DNA from: Roseibacterium beibuensis
GTDB taxonomy: Bacteria > Pseudomonadota > Alphaproteobacteria > Rhodobacterales > Rhodobacteraceae
Length of the DNA: 64,000 bases
Direction of reading: 5' to 3'
Assembly: GCF_039542305.1 (NCBI RefSeq)
Contig: NZ_BAABHW010000005.1
Coordinates: 222,852-286,851 of the forward strand
The position numbers and the translations under genes are program-made. The notes under the pieces are model-generated. The model had not been told where the DNA came from and ran no database searches. It saw nothing but the letters and a program-made list of their open reading frames with translations. Shown here piece by piece: positions 33,170-41,469 of this stretch (position 1 is the stretch's first letter; the number at the start of each line of letters is the position of its first letter).

Positions 33170-34918
33170 ATGATCTCTTCCCTTCGCAAATACGTTCCCG
33201 TGCTGGATTGGGGGCGCCGCTATGACCGCGACGCGCTGCAAAACGACCTGATCGCGGCGGTGATCGTCACGATCATGCTGATCCCGCAATCGCTGGCCTA
33301 CGCGCTTCTGGCGGGCCTGCCGCCCGAGGCCGGTCTTTACGCCTCGATCCTGCCGATCATCCTGTACGCGATTTTCGGCACCTCGCGCGCGCTGGCCGTG
33401 GGCCCGGTCGCCGTGGTCTCGCTGATGACCGCCGCCGCCGTGGGCCAAGTCGCCGAGCAGGGCACGGCGGGCTATGCCGTCGCCGCGCTGACACTGGCGC
33501 TATTGTCGGGCGGCATCCTGCTGGCCATGGGCGTGTTCCGGCTGGGTTTCCTTGCGAATTTCCTCAGCCACCCGGTGATCGCGGGCTTCATCACCGCCTC
33601 GGGCGTCATCATCGCGGCCAGCCAGCTCAAGCACATCCTCGGTGTCGACGCGAGCGGCCATAACCTGTTCGAACTGGTGGTGTCGCTGATCGAGCATCTG
33701 CCCGAGACCAATTTCGTCACACTGATCATCGGCGTTGCGGCCACGGCCTTTTTGTTCTGGGTCCGCAAAGGGCTGAAGCCGATGTTGATCTCCAAGGGCG
33801 TCAAGCCGCGCCTTGCCGATATCGCGCAGAAGGCCGGGCCGGTGGGTGCGGTCGTGGTCACCACGCTGGCCGTCTGGATCTTCGGCCTGTCCAACTGGGC
33901 GGGCGTGTCGATCGTGGGCGAGGTGCCGCAATCCCTGCCGCCCTTCACCATGCCGGACCTGTCGCTCGACCTTGTGTCTGCCTTGTTCATCCCCGCGCTG
34001 CTGATCTCGATCATCGGCTTCGTCGAGTCGATCTCGGTCGCGCAGACGCTGGCCGCCAAGAAACGCCAGCGCATCGACCCCGACCAGGAGTTGATCGGCC
34101 TGGGCGCGGCCAACGTCGCCGCAGGGTTCTCGGGCGGCTACCCGGTGACCGGTGGGTTCGCGCGCTCGGTCGTGAATTTCGACGCGGGCGCCGAGACGCC
34201 CGCCGCCGGCGCCTATACCGCCGTGGGCCTTGCCATCGCCGCGCTTGCGCTGACACCGCTGGTCTTCTTCCTGCCCAAGGCGACGCTGGCAGCCACCATC
34301 ATCGTCGCGGTGCTCAGCCTCGTCGATTTCTCGATCCTGAAAAAGACCTGGACCTATTCCAAGGCCGATTTCGTGGCCGTGGCCGCGACCATCCTGCTGA
34401 CGCTTGGCTTCGGCGTGGAAACCGGCGTCTCGGCGGGCGTGATCCTGTCCATCGGCCTGCATCTCTACAAGACCTCCAAGCCGCATGTGGCCGAGGTGGG
34501 GCTGGTGCCGGGCACCCAGCATTTCCGCAACATCAACCGCCACGAGGTGCTGACCGACCCCAACCTGGTCACGCTGCGCATCGACGAGTCGCTCTACTTC
34601 GCCAATGCCCGCTTCCTCGAAGACCTGATCCAGGACCGCGTGACCGAGGATTGCCCGGTCAAGCATGTCGTCCTGATGTGCTCGGCGGTGAACGAGGTGG
34701 ACATGTCGGCGCTGGAAAGCCTCGAAGCGATCAACGAACGCCTGCGCTCGATGGATGTGCAACTGCACCTCTCCGAGGTGAAAGGCCCGGTCACCGACCG
34801 CCTGAGACGCTCGCATTTCCTCGATGAGCTGACCGGTCGCGTGTTCCTTTCGCAATACGACGCCTGGGCCGCGCTGTCGGGCAAGGGCCCCCGCTCGGAT
34901 CTCGCCGCCGCGCAGTAG
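33170..34918 (+). CDS. SulP-family anion transporter with STAS domain
   Basis: 582 residues. About 12 membrane segments, with the SulP opening IVTIMLIPQSLAYALLAGLPPE, the Sulfate_transp region GGYPVTGGFARSVVNFDAGAETP, and a cytoplasmic STAS domain from about residue 455 (VLMCSAVNEVDMSALESLEA). It probably moves sulfate, the end product of persulfide oxidation here, or bicarbonate; the direction is not readable. The ribosome site is weak. Its final codons (AAAQ, stop) coincide with copy 2 of the palindromic repeat. Confidence 0.88.
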   Translation: MISSLRKYVPVLDWGRRYDRDALQNDLIAAVIVTIMLIPQSLAYALLAGLPPEAGLYASILPIILYAIFGTSRALAVGPVAVVSLMTAAAVGQVAEQGTAGYAVAALTLALLSGGILLAMGVFRLGFLANFLSHPVIAGFITASGVIIAASQLKHILGVDASGHNLFELVVSLIEHLPETNFVTLIIGVAATAFLFWVRKGLKPMLISKGVKPRLADIAQKAGPVGAVVVTTLAVWIFGLSNWAGVSIVGEVPQSLPPFTMPDLSLDLVSALFIPALLISIIGFVESISVAQTLAAKKRQRIDPDQELIGLGAANVAAGFSGGYPVTGGFARSVVNFDAGAETPAAGAYTAVGLAIAALALTPLVFFLPKATLAATIIVAVLSLVDFSILKKTWTYSKADFVAVAATILLTLGFGVETGVSAGVILSIGLHLYKTSKPHVAEVGLVPGTQHFRNINRHEVLTDPNLVTLRIDESLYFANARFLEDLIQDRVTEDCPVKHVVLMCSAVNEVDMSALESLEAINERLRSMDVQLHLSEVKGPVTDRLRRSHFLDELTGRVFLSQYDAWAALSGKGPRSDLAAAQ

Positions 34919-34970
34919 GGGGCGCGTGCTCCTCGAGGAAAACGGCCCGGAAAACTCGAGTTTTCCGCCC
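34904..34970 (+). repeat. Intergenic double palindrome repeat, copy 2
   Basis: GCCGCCGCGCAGTAG (34904-34918, the end and stop of the SulP gene) is identical to the end of ugpC. A shorter palindrome TCCTCGAGGA (34930-34939) and an 18-base perfect palindrome GGAAAACTCGAGTTTTCC (34949-34966) follow, then CGCCC. Order and spacing match copy 1 at 28420-28488, while the arms differ by compensating bases. Confidence 0.8.
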
Positions 34971-35041
34971 CCTCCCCTGCCCGCTTGCCTCGCGAGGGGC
35001 GGGCGGGCACTCTCCGCCCTGACACGAGGGAGGAGAAGACC

Positions 35042-35617
35042 ATGCCGCAACCCGATCACGTCTCGATTTACGACCTGCCCGACCCGTCGGAGCTCGACGA
35101 GGACATGCAGCGCTATTTCGAGATCTGCGCCGAGAAACTGGGACTGGTGCCCAACGTGCTGCGCACGTTTTCCTTCAACCAGGAAAAGCTGCGCAACTTC
35201 GCGGCCTATTACAACACGCTGATGCTGGCGCCCTCGGGGCTGAGCAAGCTGGAGCGCGAGATGGTGGCCGTGGTCGTGTCCTCGGCCAACCGCTGTTTCT
35301 ACTGCCTCGTCGCTCACGGTCAGGCGGTGCGCGCGCTTTCGGGCGATCCGCATCTGGGCGAGATGCTGGTGATCAACTACCGCGTCGCCGATCTGGACGC
35401 GCGCCCGCGCGCCATGCTCGATTTCGCGTGGAAGCTGACGACCGCCCCGTGGGAGGTGGATGAACCCGACCGGCAGGCGCTGCGCGATGCGGGCCTCAGC
35501 CAGGCCGATATCTTCGACCTGGCCGACGTGATCGGATTCTTCAACATGTCGAACCGCTTTGCCATCGCGTCCGACATGATGCCGAACGCCGAATATCACG
35601 CGATGGATCGCGGCTAG
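35042..35617 (+). CDS. AhpD-like peroxidase-related protein (carboxymuconolactone decarboxylase fold)
   Basis: 191 residues. The CXXC-X3-H motif is seen as NRCFYCLVAHG (Cys85, Cys88, His92), the redox centre of AhpD-type proteins; the preceding LSKLEREMVAVVVSSAN fits the same fold. It begins with DLPDPSELDEDMQRYFEICAEK, as in the alkylhydroperoxidase-like group found near oxidative enzymes. The ATG at 35042 follows GGAGGAG. A role in thiol/peroxide chemistry of the preceding sulfur cluster is inferred. Confidence 0.85.
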   Translation: MPQPDHVSIYDLPDPSELDEDMQRYFEICAEKLGLVPNVLRTFSFNQEKLRNFAAYYNTLMLAPSGLSKLEREMVAVVVSSANRCFYCLVAHGQAVRALSGDPHLGEMLVINYRVADLDARPRAMLDFAWKLTTAPWEVDEPDRQALRDAGLSQADIFDLADVIGFFNMSNRFAIASDMMPNAEYHAMDRG

Positions 35618-35624
35618 GCCGGGC

Positions 35625-37148
35625 TTATTGCCCGGCCAGCGCCCGCGCGCCCGCCAGCGTGCCCGGGCCGACCATGGCATCGAGCGCCCCGTCATACAGA
35701 TCGCGTGCCTGCAGGATGCGCTGAAATTCCAGTGCCGTCTCCCGGTCCCATGGCGGGGTGCGGCCGTTGACGGTGCCGCGCATGGTGACGGGGTCGACCT
35801 CGCCGGTTTCCAGGGCGCGCACGTATTCGGCGGCGGCAAGGATCGGGTCGCGCTCGGTCCCGATGCCCTGCTCCAACAGGAAGGCGCGGGCCGCGATGGC
35901 CTCGGGCGCGCCGTTCTCGGCGGCGAACCCGACCCAGCCGTAGCGGCGCTGCGGGTCCGGCTCGATACCCGGTGCGCCCCGGTCATAGAGTTGGGCCAGG
36001 CGCAGCGCGGCCGAGACATCCCCCTCGCGCGCCAGTTCCGTCAGGATCGGCACGGCGCGGCTGGCATCGGGCAGTTGCGCGGTGGTGCCGGCAGGCACAT
36101 CATCGCCCGTCAGGTAGATGTCGAGGAGCGCCGTGCGCGCGCGGTGGTAGCCCGCCTCGGTCGCCATCTCCAGAAGGCGCAGCATCTCGTCGCCGTCGCG
36201 CGGCACGCCGCGGCCCAGGCGGTGCATCTGCGCCAGGGTCACCATCGCCTCGGTATCGCCCAGGTCAACGGCTTGGCGGTAGTACTCGACGGCCCGGTCC
36301 ACGTCCTCGTCGATGGGACGGATCCCCAGAAGGTAGTAGTCGCCCAGCCGCGAATAGGCCGCGCCGACGCCGGCCTCGGCAGAGCGTTCATAAAGCCGCA
36401 CGGCCTGCCGGTGTTCGCCGGTCACCTGCGCGATGGTGGCCAGGTGGAAAAGCGGGCCGCCCTCCTCCGGCAGGGCCTCGGCGGCGGCGATGCAGTCGCG
36501 CTGCGCGGCGGCCAAGCCCTGGAAGATCTCGCGCTGTGCGGCCTCGGTCTCGGCGATCTCGGCGGAGGGCTCCCCGGCGGTGTCCATGCAGGCATCCAGC
36601 AGAGCCTGTGCCGCCGCCGCTTCTTCCGCCGCGATGCGGGCGGCTTCTTCCTCGGCGGCGATCCGGGCGGCTTCCTCCTCGGCGGCAATGCGCGCGACCT
36701 CCTCCTCGGCAGCGATCCGAGCCGCCTCCTCTTCGGCGGCAATCCGGGCGGCTTCTTCCTCGGCTGCAATCCGGGCGGCTTCTTCGGCAGCGGTTTGCGC
36801 CTCGGCCTCTTCCGACGCGGCGGCTTCGTCCGAGGCCGTTTCGCCCAAGGTCATCACCACCGGCTCTCCCGTCATCGCCTCGACCACGGCGGCTGCGGCC
36901 GCCTCGGCGCCCGGCAAATCCGGGGCTGCTTCGGCCTCGGCGGTGTCGTCTGCCTCCGGGGCCGCCATCTCTTCGGCCATCTCGGCCCCGTCGACCGGGT
37001 AATAGGGCATTTCGCCTGTCATCGCCTCTTCCACTGTGGTGGCGGCGCGCGCCAGTCCCTCCTCGGTCTGGCCGAGGGCGGGGGCGGCGGCGGCAAGCGC
37101 CAGCGCAGAGACGAGCAGGAACGGTCGGGTGGCGGGGGGCAACGTCAC
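35625..37148 (-). CDS. Periplasmic SEL1/TPR-like repeat protein with Glu/Ala repeat and C-terminal peptidoglycan-binding-like domain
   Basis: 507 residues starting at a GTG at 37148 with GAGG nine bases upstream. Signal peptide LPPATRPFLLVSALALAAAA, then an acidic Ala-rich region and about six copies of AARIAAEEE (residues about 120-180). SEL1-type repeats follow (AVRLYERSAEAGVGAAYSRL, AVEYYRQAVDLGDTEAMVTLA). The C-terminal end LDAMVGPGTLAGARAL resembles a peptidoglycan-binding domain. It is likely an envelope scaffold. A longer upstream frame to 38312 is a shadow of the HAD-UbiA gene. Confidence 0.75.
   Translation of the reverse strand: MTLPPATRPFLLVSALALAAAAPALGQTEEGLARAATTVEEAMTGEMPYYPVDGAEMAEEMAAPEADDTAEAEAAPDLPGAEAAAAAVVEAMTGEPVVMTLGETASDEAAASEEAEAQTAAEEAARIAAEEEAARIAAEEEAARIAAEEEVARIAAEEEAARIAAEEEAARIAAEEAAAAQALLDACMDTAGEPSAEIAETEAAQREIFQGLAAAQRDCIAAAEALPEEGGPLFHLATIAQVTGEHRQAVRLYERSAEAGVGAAYSRLGDYYLLGIRPIDEDVDRAVEYYRQAVDLGDTEAMVTLAQMHRLGRGVPRDGDEMLRLLEMATEAGYHRARTALLDIYLTGDDVPAGTTAQLPDASRAVPILTELAREGDVSAALRLAQLYDRGAPGIEPDPQRRYGWVGFAAENGAPEAIAARAFLLEQGIGTERDPILAAAEYVRALETGEVDPVTMRGTVNGRTPPWDRETALEFQRILQARDLYDGALDAMVGPGTLAGARALAGQ
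36620..36797 (-). repeat. Tandem 27-base repeat within the SEL1 protein gene
   Basis: About six imperfect copies of a 27-base unit encoding AARIAAEEE. The bases differ at third positions between copies, so selection has kept the protein pattern while silent sites drifted. One copy encodes VARIAAEEE. Confidence 0.75.
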
Positions 37149-37232
37149 GGCAAATGTCCTCGAAAACTCAAATGGGTCGGCGGCGACGATAGCCGCGCCA
37201 CCCCAGCCTGTCGATAGCCGTAGGAAAAGCCT

Positions 37233-38801
37233 ATGCGCCAGAAAGCACTGGCAAATCAGCCCCCCTTGGTGCACCTTCCCGACCGGTTTGAAACGCAAGG
37301 GGACCCCGCCCTGGACAGCACGCCCGATCCGACCGCGCCCGGCAGGCCCGCCGCAGGTGCAGCGCCCCTGCCGCCGGAAGCGGTCGCGGGGCGCGTGCTG
37401 GTGGTCGATCTGGACGGCACGCTGATCCGGTCGGACATGCTGCACGAAAGCTTCTGGTCGGCGGCAAGCAGCGATTGGCGCGTGCCGGGGCGCGCCATTG
37501 TCGGGCTCAGCCGGGGGCGCGCCGCGCTGAAGGCCGATCTTGCGGGCCGCGCCCATATCATTCCCGCAGAATTGCCCTACAACCCCGAGGTGCTGGCCCG
37601 CATCGACGCCTGGCGCGCCGCTGGCGGGCGCACGGCGCTGGTGACAGCGACGGACGCGCGGCTCGCAAGCCAGATCGCGACGCACCTCGGCATCTTCGAC
37701 GAAGTCCATGGCTCCGATGGCAGCCGCAACCTGAAGGGCGAGGCCAAGGCCGCCTTCCTTGTCGACCGCTTCGGGCGCGGCGGGTTCGTCTATATCGGGG
37801 ACAGTTCCGCCGACCTCGCCGTCTGGCGCGAGGCCGCAGGCGCCATCACCGTGGGCGCCAGCGACAAGACCCGCGCGGCGCTCAAGGCGCAGGGGATCGA
37901 GGCCGAGCATCTCGATGGCGGCGCGGGCGGCATGGCGGCGATGTTCAAGGCGCTGCGCCCGCATCAATGGCTGAAGAACCTGCTGGTCCTTGTGCCCGTC
38001 ATCGCCGATCCGGGCCACGGCGCGGGGGCGCTTCTGCCGATCCTGGCGGCCCTGGTGGCGCTCAGCCTCTGCGCCTCGGCGGGCTATGTCCTGAACGACC
38101 TGCTCGATCTGGCCGACGACCGCAGCCACCCGCGCAAGTGCAAGCGCCCCTTCGCGTCGGGGGCTTTGTCGGCGGCGACGGGCACGTTCATGATGCCCGC
38201 GCTGCTGCTGACAGGCCTTGCCGTGGCGCTGTCCGTCTCGCCCGCGCTTTTCGGTGTGGCGGCGCTCTATTTCGTGTCGACCATGGCCTACTCGGTGAAA
38301 CTCAAGCGCCATGCCATCGTCGATATCTGCGTGCTGGCCTTCCTGTTCACGCTGCGCATCATCGCGGGGGGCGCGGCCGTCGGGATCGGCTTGTCCGTCT
38401 GGCTCCTTGCGTTCTCGATGTTCACCTTCTTCGCGCTCGCCGCCGTCAAGCGCCTGGGCGAGATGAGCGAGGCAGGCGCCGCCGGGCGCGAGGTGTCGCG
38501 GCGCGGCTACCGGGTGGAGGATCGCCCGCTCCTGAGCCAGATGGCCATTGCCTCGGGCTACCTCGCCGTTCTGGTGCTGGCGCTTTACGTCGACCAGCCC
38601 GATGTGCAGGAGAAATACGCCACGCCCTGGCTGCTTTGGGGGGTCTGCCCGATGCTGATCTTCTGGATCAGCCGCATGACGCTGGTGGCCAGCCGGGGCG
38701 AGATGGACGACGACCCGCTGGTCTGGACGTTGGAAAACCGCACCAGCCGAATGACCGTCCTGATCATCTCGGCCCTGATCGCGGGGGCGCTATGGGTGTG
38801 A
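37233..38801 (+). CDS. HAD phosphatase fused to UbiA prenyltransferase (decaprenyl-phosphate phosphoribosyltransferase-like)
   Basis: 522 residues. A HAD domain occupies about 52-240 (motif I VVDLDGTLIRSD at 59-68; YIGDSSADL later). It is followed by a membrane UbiA domain with ALRPHQWLKNLLVLVP and the aspartate motif NDLLDLADD (288-296) plus KRPFASGALS. This arrangement fits transfer of phosphoribose to polyprenyl phosphate; the HAD part could then dephosphorylate the product, as the separate mycobacterial phosphatase does. It is first in a four-gene operon with GtrA, DprE1- and DprE2-like genes. Ribosome site AGGAAAA precedes 37233. Confidence 0.85.
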   Translation: MRQKALANQPPLVHLPDRFETQGDPALDSTPDPTAPGRPAAGAAPLPPEAVAGRVLVVDLDGTLIRSDMLHESFWSAASSDWRVPGRAIVGLSRGRAALKADLAGRAHIIPAELPYNPEVLARIDAWRAAGGRTALVTATDARLASQIATHLGIFDEVHGSDGSRNLKGEAKAAFLVDRFGRGGFVYIGDSSADLAVWREAAGAITVGASDKTRAALKAQGIEAEHLDGGAGGMAAMFKALRPHQWLKNLLVLVPVIADPGHGAGALLPILAALVALSLCASAGYVLNDLLDLADDRSHPRKCKRPFASGALSAATGTFMMPALLLTGLAVALSVSPALFGVAALYFVSTMAYSVKLKRHAIVDICVLAFLFTLRIIAGGAAVGIGLSVWLLAFSMFTFFALAAVKRLGEMSEAGAAGREVSRRGYRVEDRPLLSQMAIASGYLAVLVLALYVDQPDVQEKYATPWLLWGVCPMLIFWISRMTLVASRGEMDDDPLVWTLENRTSRMTVLIISALIAGALWV

Positions 38802-39220
38802 GGGGGGCCACTCTGGTCGCGCGTTACGCAGGCTTCGCGGTGCTGGCGGTTCTGGCCAACCTCGCCGCACAGCGCCTTGTCCTGTCCGGCGCCGACCCGG
38901 TCACGTCCACCCGCTTTGCCGCGGCCATGGCGGTCGGCACGTTGGTGGGGCTGGTGGTGAAATACCTGCTCGACAAGCGATGGATCTTCTACGACCGGAC
39001 CAGCGGCGCCAAGGCGCAGGGGGCGCAGTTCCTGCTCTACTCGGCCATGGGCGTGGTCACGACCTTGATCTTCTGGGTCAGCGAGACCGCCGCCTGGATC
39101 ATCTGGGGCACGGATGCCGCGCGCGAGGCGGGCGCGATCCTCGGCCTGAGCGTGGGCTATGTCACGAAATACCTCCTCGACCGCCGCTATGTCTTCAACC
39201 GGGCGGAGGCACGCGCATGA
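38792..39220 (+). CDS. GtrA-family membrane protein (polyprenyl-linked sugar flippase-like)
   Basis: 142 residues, four membrane segments. Typical GtrA features are TLVGLVVKYLLDKRWIF and GLSVGYVTKYLLDRRYVFN, each ending in the K-Y-L-L-D-[KR]-[RK]-[WY]-[VI]-F pattern. It starts at 38792, overlapping the UbiA end by ten bases, and ends in an ATGA overlap with the next gene. GtrA proteins, including mycobacterial Rv3789, are thought to move lipid-linked sugars across the membrane. Confidence 0.85.
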   Translation: MGVRGATLVARYAGFAVLAVLANLAAQRLVLSGADPVTSTRFAAAMAVGTLVGLVVKYLLDKRWIFYDRTSGAKAQGAQFLLYSAMGVVTTLIFWVSETAAWIIWGTDAAREAGAILGLSVGYVTKYLLDRRYVFNRAEARA

Positions 39221-40542
39221 GCATTCTGTCGGGCTGGGGCCGCACCCCGAAAGCCGCCTGCCACGTCGTCCGCGCCCGCACCGAAGGCGACGTCGCCGCA
39301 TCCCTGGGCGACACGACGCTCATCGCGCGCGGCAACGGGCGCTCCTACGGCGACAGCGCGCTGAACCCCGCCCTGACCCTCGACATGCGCGGCATGGACC
39401 GGATGCTGTCCTTCGACGCCGAAAGCGGCACGCTGGTGGCCGAGGCCGGTGTCCTGCTGGAAGACATCATCGACACGTTCCTGCCCCACGGCTGGTTTCC
39501 CGCCGTCACCCCAGGCACCAAGTTCGTCAGCCTGGGCGGCGCCATCGCGGCGGATGTGCATGGCAAGAACCACCATCGCGACGGCGCCTTCGGCAGCTTC
39601 GTGGACTGGATCGAGGTGATGGGCGCCGATGGGCAGGTCACCCGGGCCTCGCGCGACGGGAATTCAGACCTCTTCGGCTTCACATTGGGCGGTATGGGCC
39701 TGACCGGCGTGATCCTGCGCGCGCAGATCCGGCTGCGCCGGGTCGAGTCCGGCTGGATCGTGCAACAAACCCTGCCCACCGGCACGCTGGAAGAGGCGAT
39801 CGACGCGTTCGAGGCCAATCTCGACGCGCTCTATTCCGTCGCGTGGATCGATTCCGCCACGCAAGGGCGGCATCTTGGCCGCTCCCTCGTCATGCTGGGC
39901 CATCACGCCACCCCTGACCAGTTGCCATCGGACAAGCGCCGCACCCCCTTCGCGGTCAAACGCAAGCGCGCCAAGCGCGTGCCGCTGGATTTCCCCGGCT
40001 TTGCGCTCAACCGCTACAGCGTCCGTGCCTTCAACGAGCTCTACTACCGGATGGGCGCGCGCAAGGCGGGCCGCGCCATCGTCGATTGGGACACGTATTT
40101 CTACCCGCTGGACGCGATCCTCGACTGGAACCGCATCTACGGAAAACGCGGCTTTTTCCAGTTTCAATGCGCGCTGCCCACCGACACGGCGCGCGCGGGC
40201 ATGCATCAACTGGTCGAGCGGATCGCCGCCTCGGGGCAAGGCAGCTTCCTTTCGGTGCTGAAGCGGTTTGGCGCGCAAGAGAGCCGGTTTTCCTTCCCGC
40301 AAGAGGGTTATACCCTCGCCCTCGACTTCCCCGCCAATGACAGGAGCCTTGAGCTGATGGATGCGCTCGACCGGATCACCCTCGAAAACGGGGGGCGGTT
40401 CTACCTCGCCAAGGATGGGCGCGTGCCGCGCACGGTCTTTTCCCAGGCCGACCCGCGCGCCGCGGAGTTTGCCGCGCTGCGCCGCGAACAGGGATGGGAC
40501 CGCGCCTTTGCCTCGCTGCAATCCGAAAGGCTGGGGCTATGA
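39217..40542 (+). CDS. dprE1: DprE1-like FAD oxidase of polyprenyl-phospho-ribose
   Basis: 441 residues. FAD-binding (PCMH type) features are ARGNGRSYGD, AADVHGKNHHRDGAFGSFVD and GGMGLTGVI. The C-terminal substrate domain has GGRFYLAKDGR, matching the Lys of mycobacterial DprE1. In the segment matching the mycobacterial Cys387 (GWNICVDFP) there is GYTLALDFP, so Cys is replaced by Ala368. The enzyme would oxidise C2 of polyprenyl-phosphoryl-ribose; DprE2 then reduces it, giving arabinose. ATGA overlaps join it to both neighbours. Confidence 0.88.
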   Translation: MSILSGWGRTPKAACHVVRARTEGDVAASLGDTTLIARGNGRSYGDSALNPALTLDMRGMDRMLSFDAESGTLVAEAGVLLEDIIDTFLPHGWFPAVTPGTKFVSLGGAIAADVHGKNHHRDGAFGSFVDWIEVMGADGQVTRASRDGNSDLFGFTLGGMGLTGVILRAQIRLRRVESGWIVQQTLPTGTLEEAIDAFEANLDALYSVAWIDSATQGRHLGRSLVMLGHHATPDQLPSDKRRTPFAVKRKRAKRVPLDFPGFALNRYSVRAFNELYYRMGARKAGRAIVDWDTYFYPLDAILDWNRIYGKRGFFQFQCALPTDTARAGMHQLVERIAASGQGSFLSVLKRFGAQESRFSFPQEGYTLALDFPANDRSLELMDALDRITLENGGRFYLAKDGRVPRTVFSQADPRAAEFAALRREQGWDRAFASLQSERLGL

Positions 40543-41276
40543 AAGGCGGCCCGGTCCTGATCCTCGGCGCGACCTCGGGCATGGCGCGCGAGATCGCGCG
40601 TTCCTTCGCCGCCTGCGGGCACCCGATCCAGTTGGCGGCCCGCAATGTTTCACGGCTGGAGGATGACAAGGCCGACCTGGAAACGCGGCACGGCGTCGCC
40701 GTCACCCTGCACGCGTTCGACGCGCTGGACCTCGCCAGCCACAAAGGCTTCGTCGAAGGCCTGCCCGCCCTGCCCGACATCGCCATCTGCGCCGTGGGCG
40801 CGATGGGCACGCAGGAGGAAAACGCCGCCGACCCCGAGAAAGGGGCCATAGTGATGCGCGCCAATTTCGAAGGCCCCGCCTCGATCCTCGGGCATCTGGC
40901 CAACGCGATGGAGGCGCGCGGCTCGGGCACGCTCGTCGGCATCTCCTCGGTCGCGGGCGATCGCGGGCGCGCGTCGAATTACGTCTACGGCTCGGCCAAG
41001 GCGGGGTTCACCGCCTTCCTGTCGGGCCTGCGCAACCGGCTGGCCAACAAGGGCGTGCATGTCCTGACCGTGAAGCCCGGCTTTGTCGCGACCGCCATGA
41101 CCGAGGGGATGGACCTGCCCGAAAAGCTGACTGCCGATCCCAAGGAAGTGGGCCACGCGATTCGAATTGCCGTGCAGTCGCAGAAAAACGTGATCTACAT
41201 CCGCCCGATCTGGCGGCTGATCATGGCGATCATCAAGGCCATTCCCGAGCCGATCTTCAAGAAAACCGAGATTTGA
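40539..41276 (+). CDS. dprE2: DprE2-like short-chain dehydrogenase
   Basis: 245 residues. NAD(P) motif ILGATSGMAREIA, catalytic ISSVAG and the YGSAK active site (YVYGSAKAGFTAFL), then TVKPGFVAT. It has a C-terminal membrane-associated helix (IWRLIMAIIKAIPEPIFK), as in mycobacterial DprE2. It would reduce the 2-keto intermediate made by DprE1. It starts with an ATGA overlap and ends the operon. Confidence 0.88.
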   Translation: MKGGPVLILGATSGMAREIARSFAACGHPIQLAARNVSRLEDDKADLETRHGVAVTLHAFDALDLASHKGFVEGLPALPDIAICAVGAMGTQEENAADPEKGAIVMRANFEGPASILGHLANAMEARGSGTLVGISSVAGDRGRASNYVYGSAKAGFTAFLSGLRNRLANKGVHVLTVKPGFVATAMTEGMDLPEKLTADPKEVGHAIRIAVQSQKNVIYIRPIWRLIMAIIKAIPEPIFKKTEI

Positions 41277-41469
41277 GACGCAAAACACGCGCCGAAAGGT
41301 TCGATGAACCAGGGGGCGTTGCGGATTTCGGGGAAGATGCGCGCGGTACTGGCCGAATCTCGCGCAACAAACCGCCAGAACGGCGAAAATCTGCCAAGGG
41401 TGCAACAGGTCAAGAAAAACCCGCCTTGGTGTTGTTGCGAATTTAACACTTTCGGCTTACCCCAAACTC

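Noticed and set aside
35625..38312. 895-codon minus-strand frame as one giant protein
   Set aside because: Only the part after the GTG at 37148 has a ribosome site and signal peptide; the rest is antisense to the HAD-UbiA gene.
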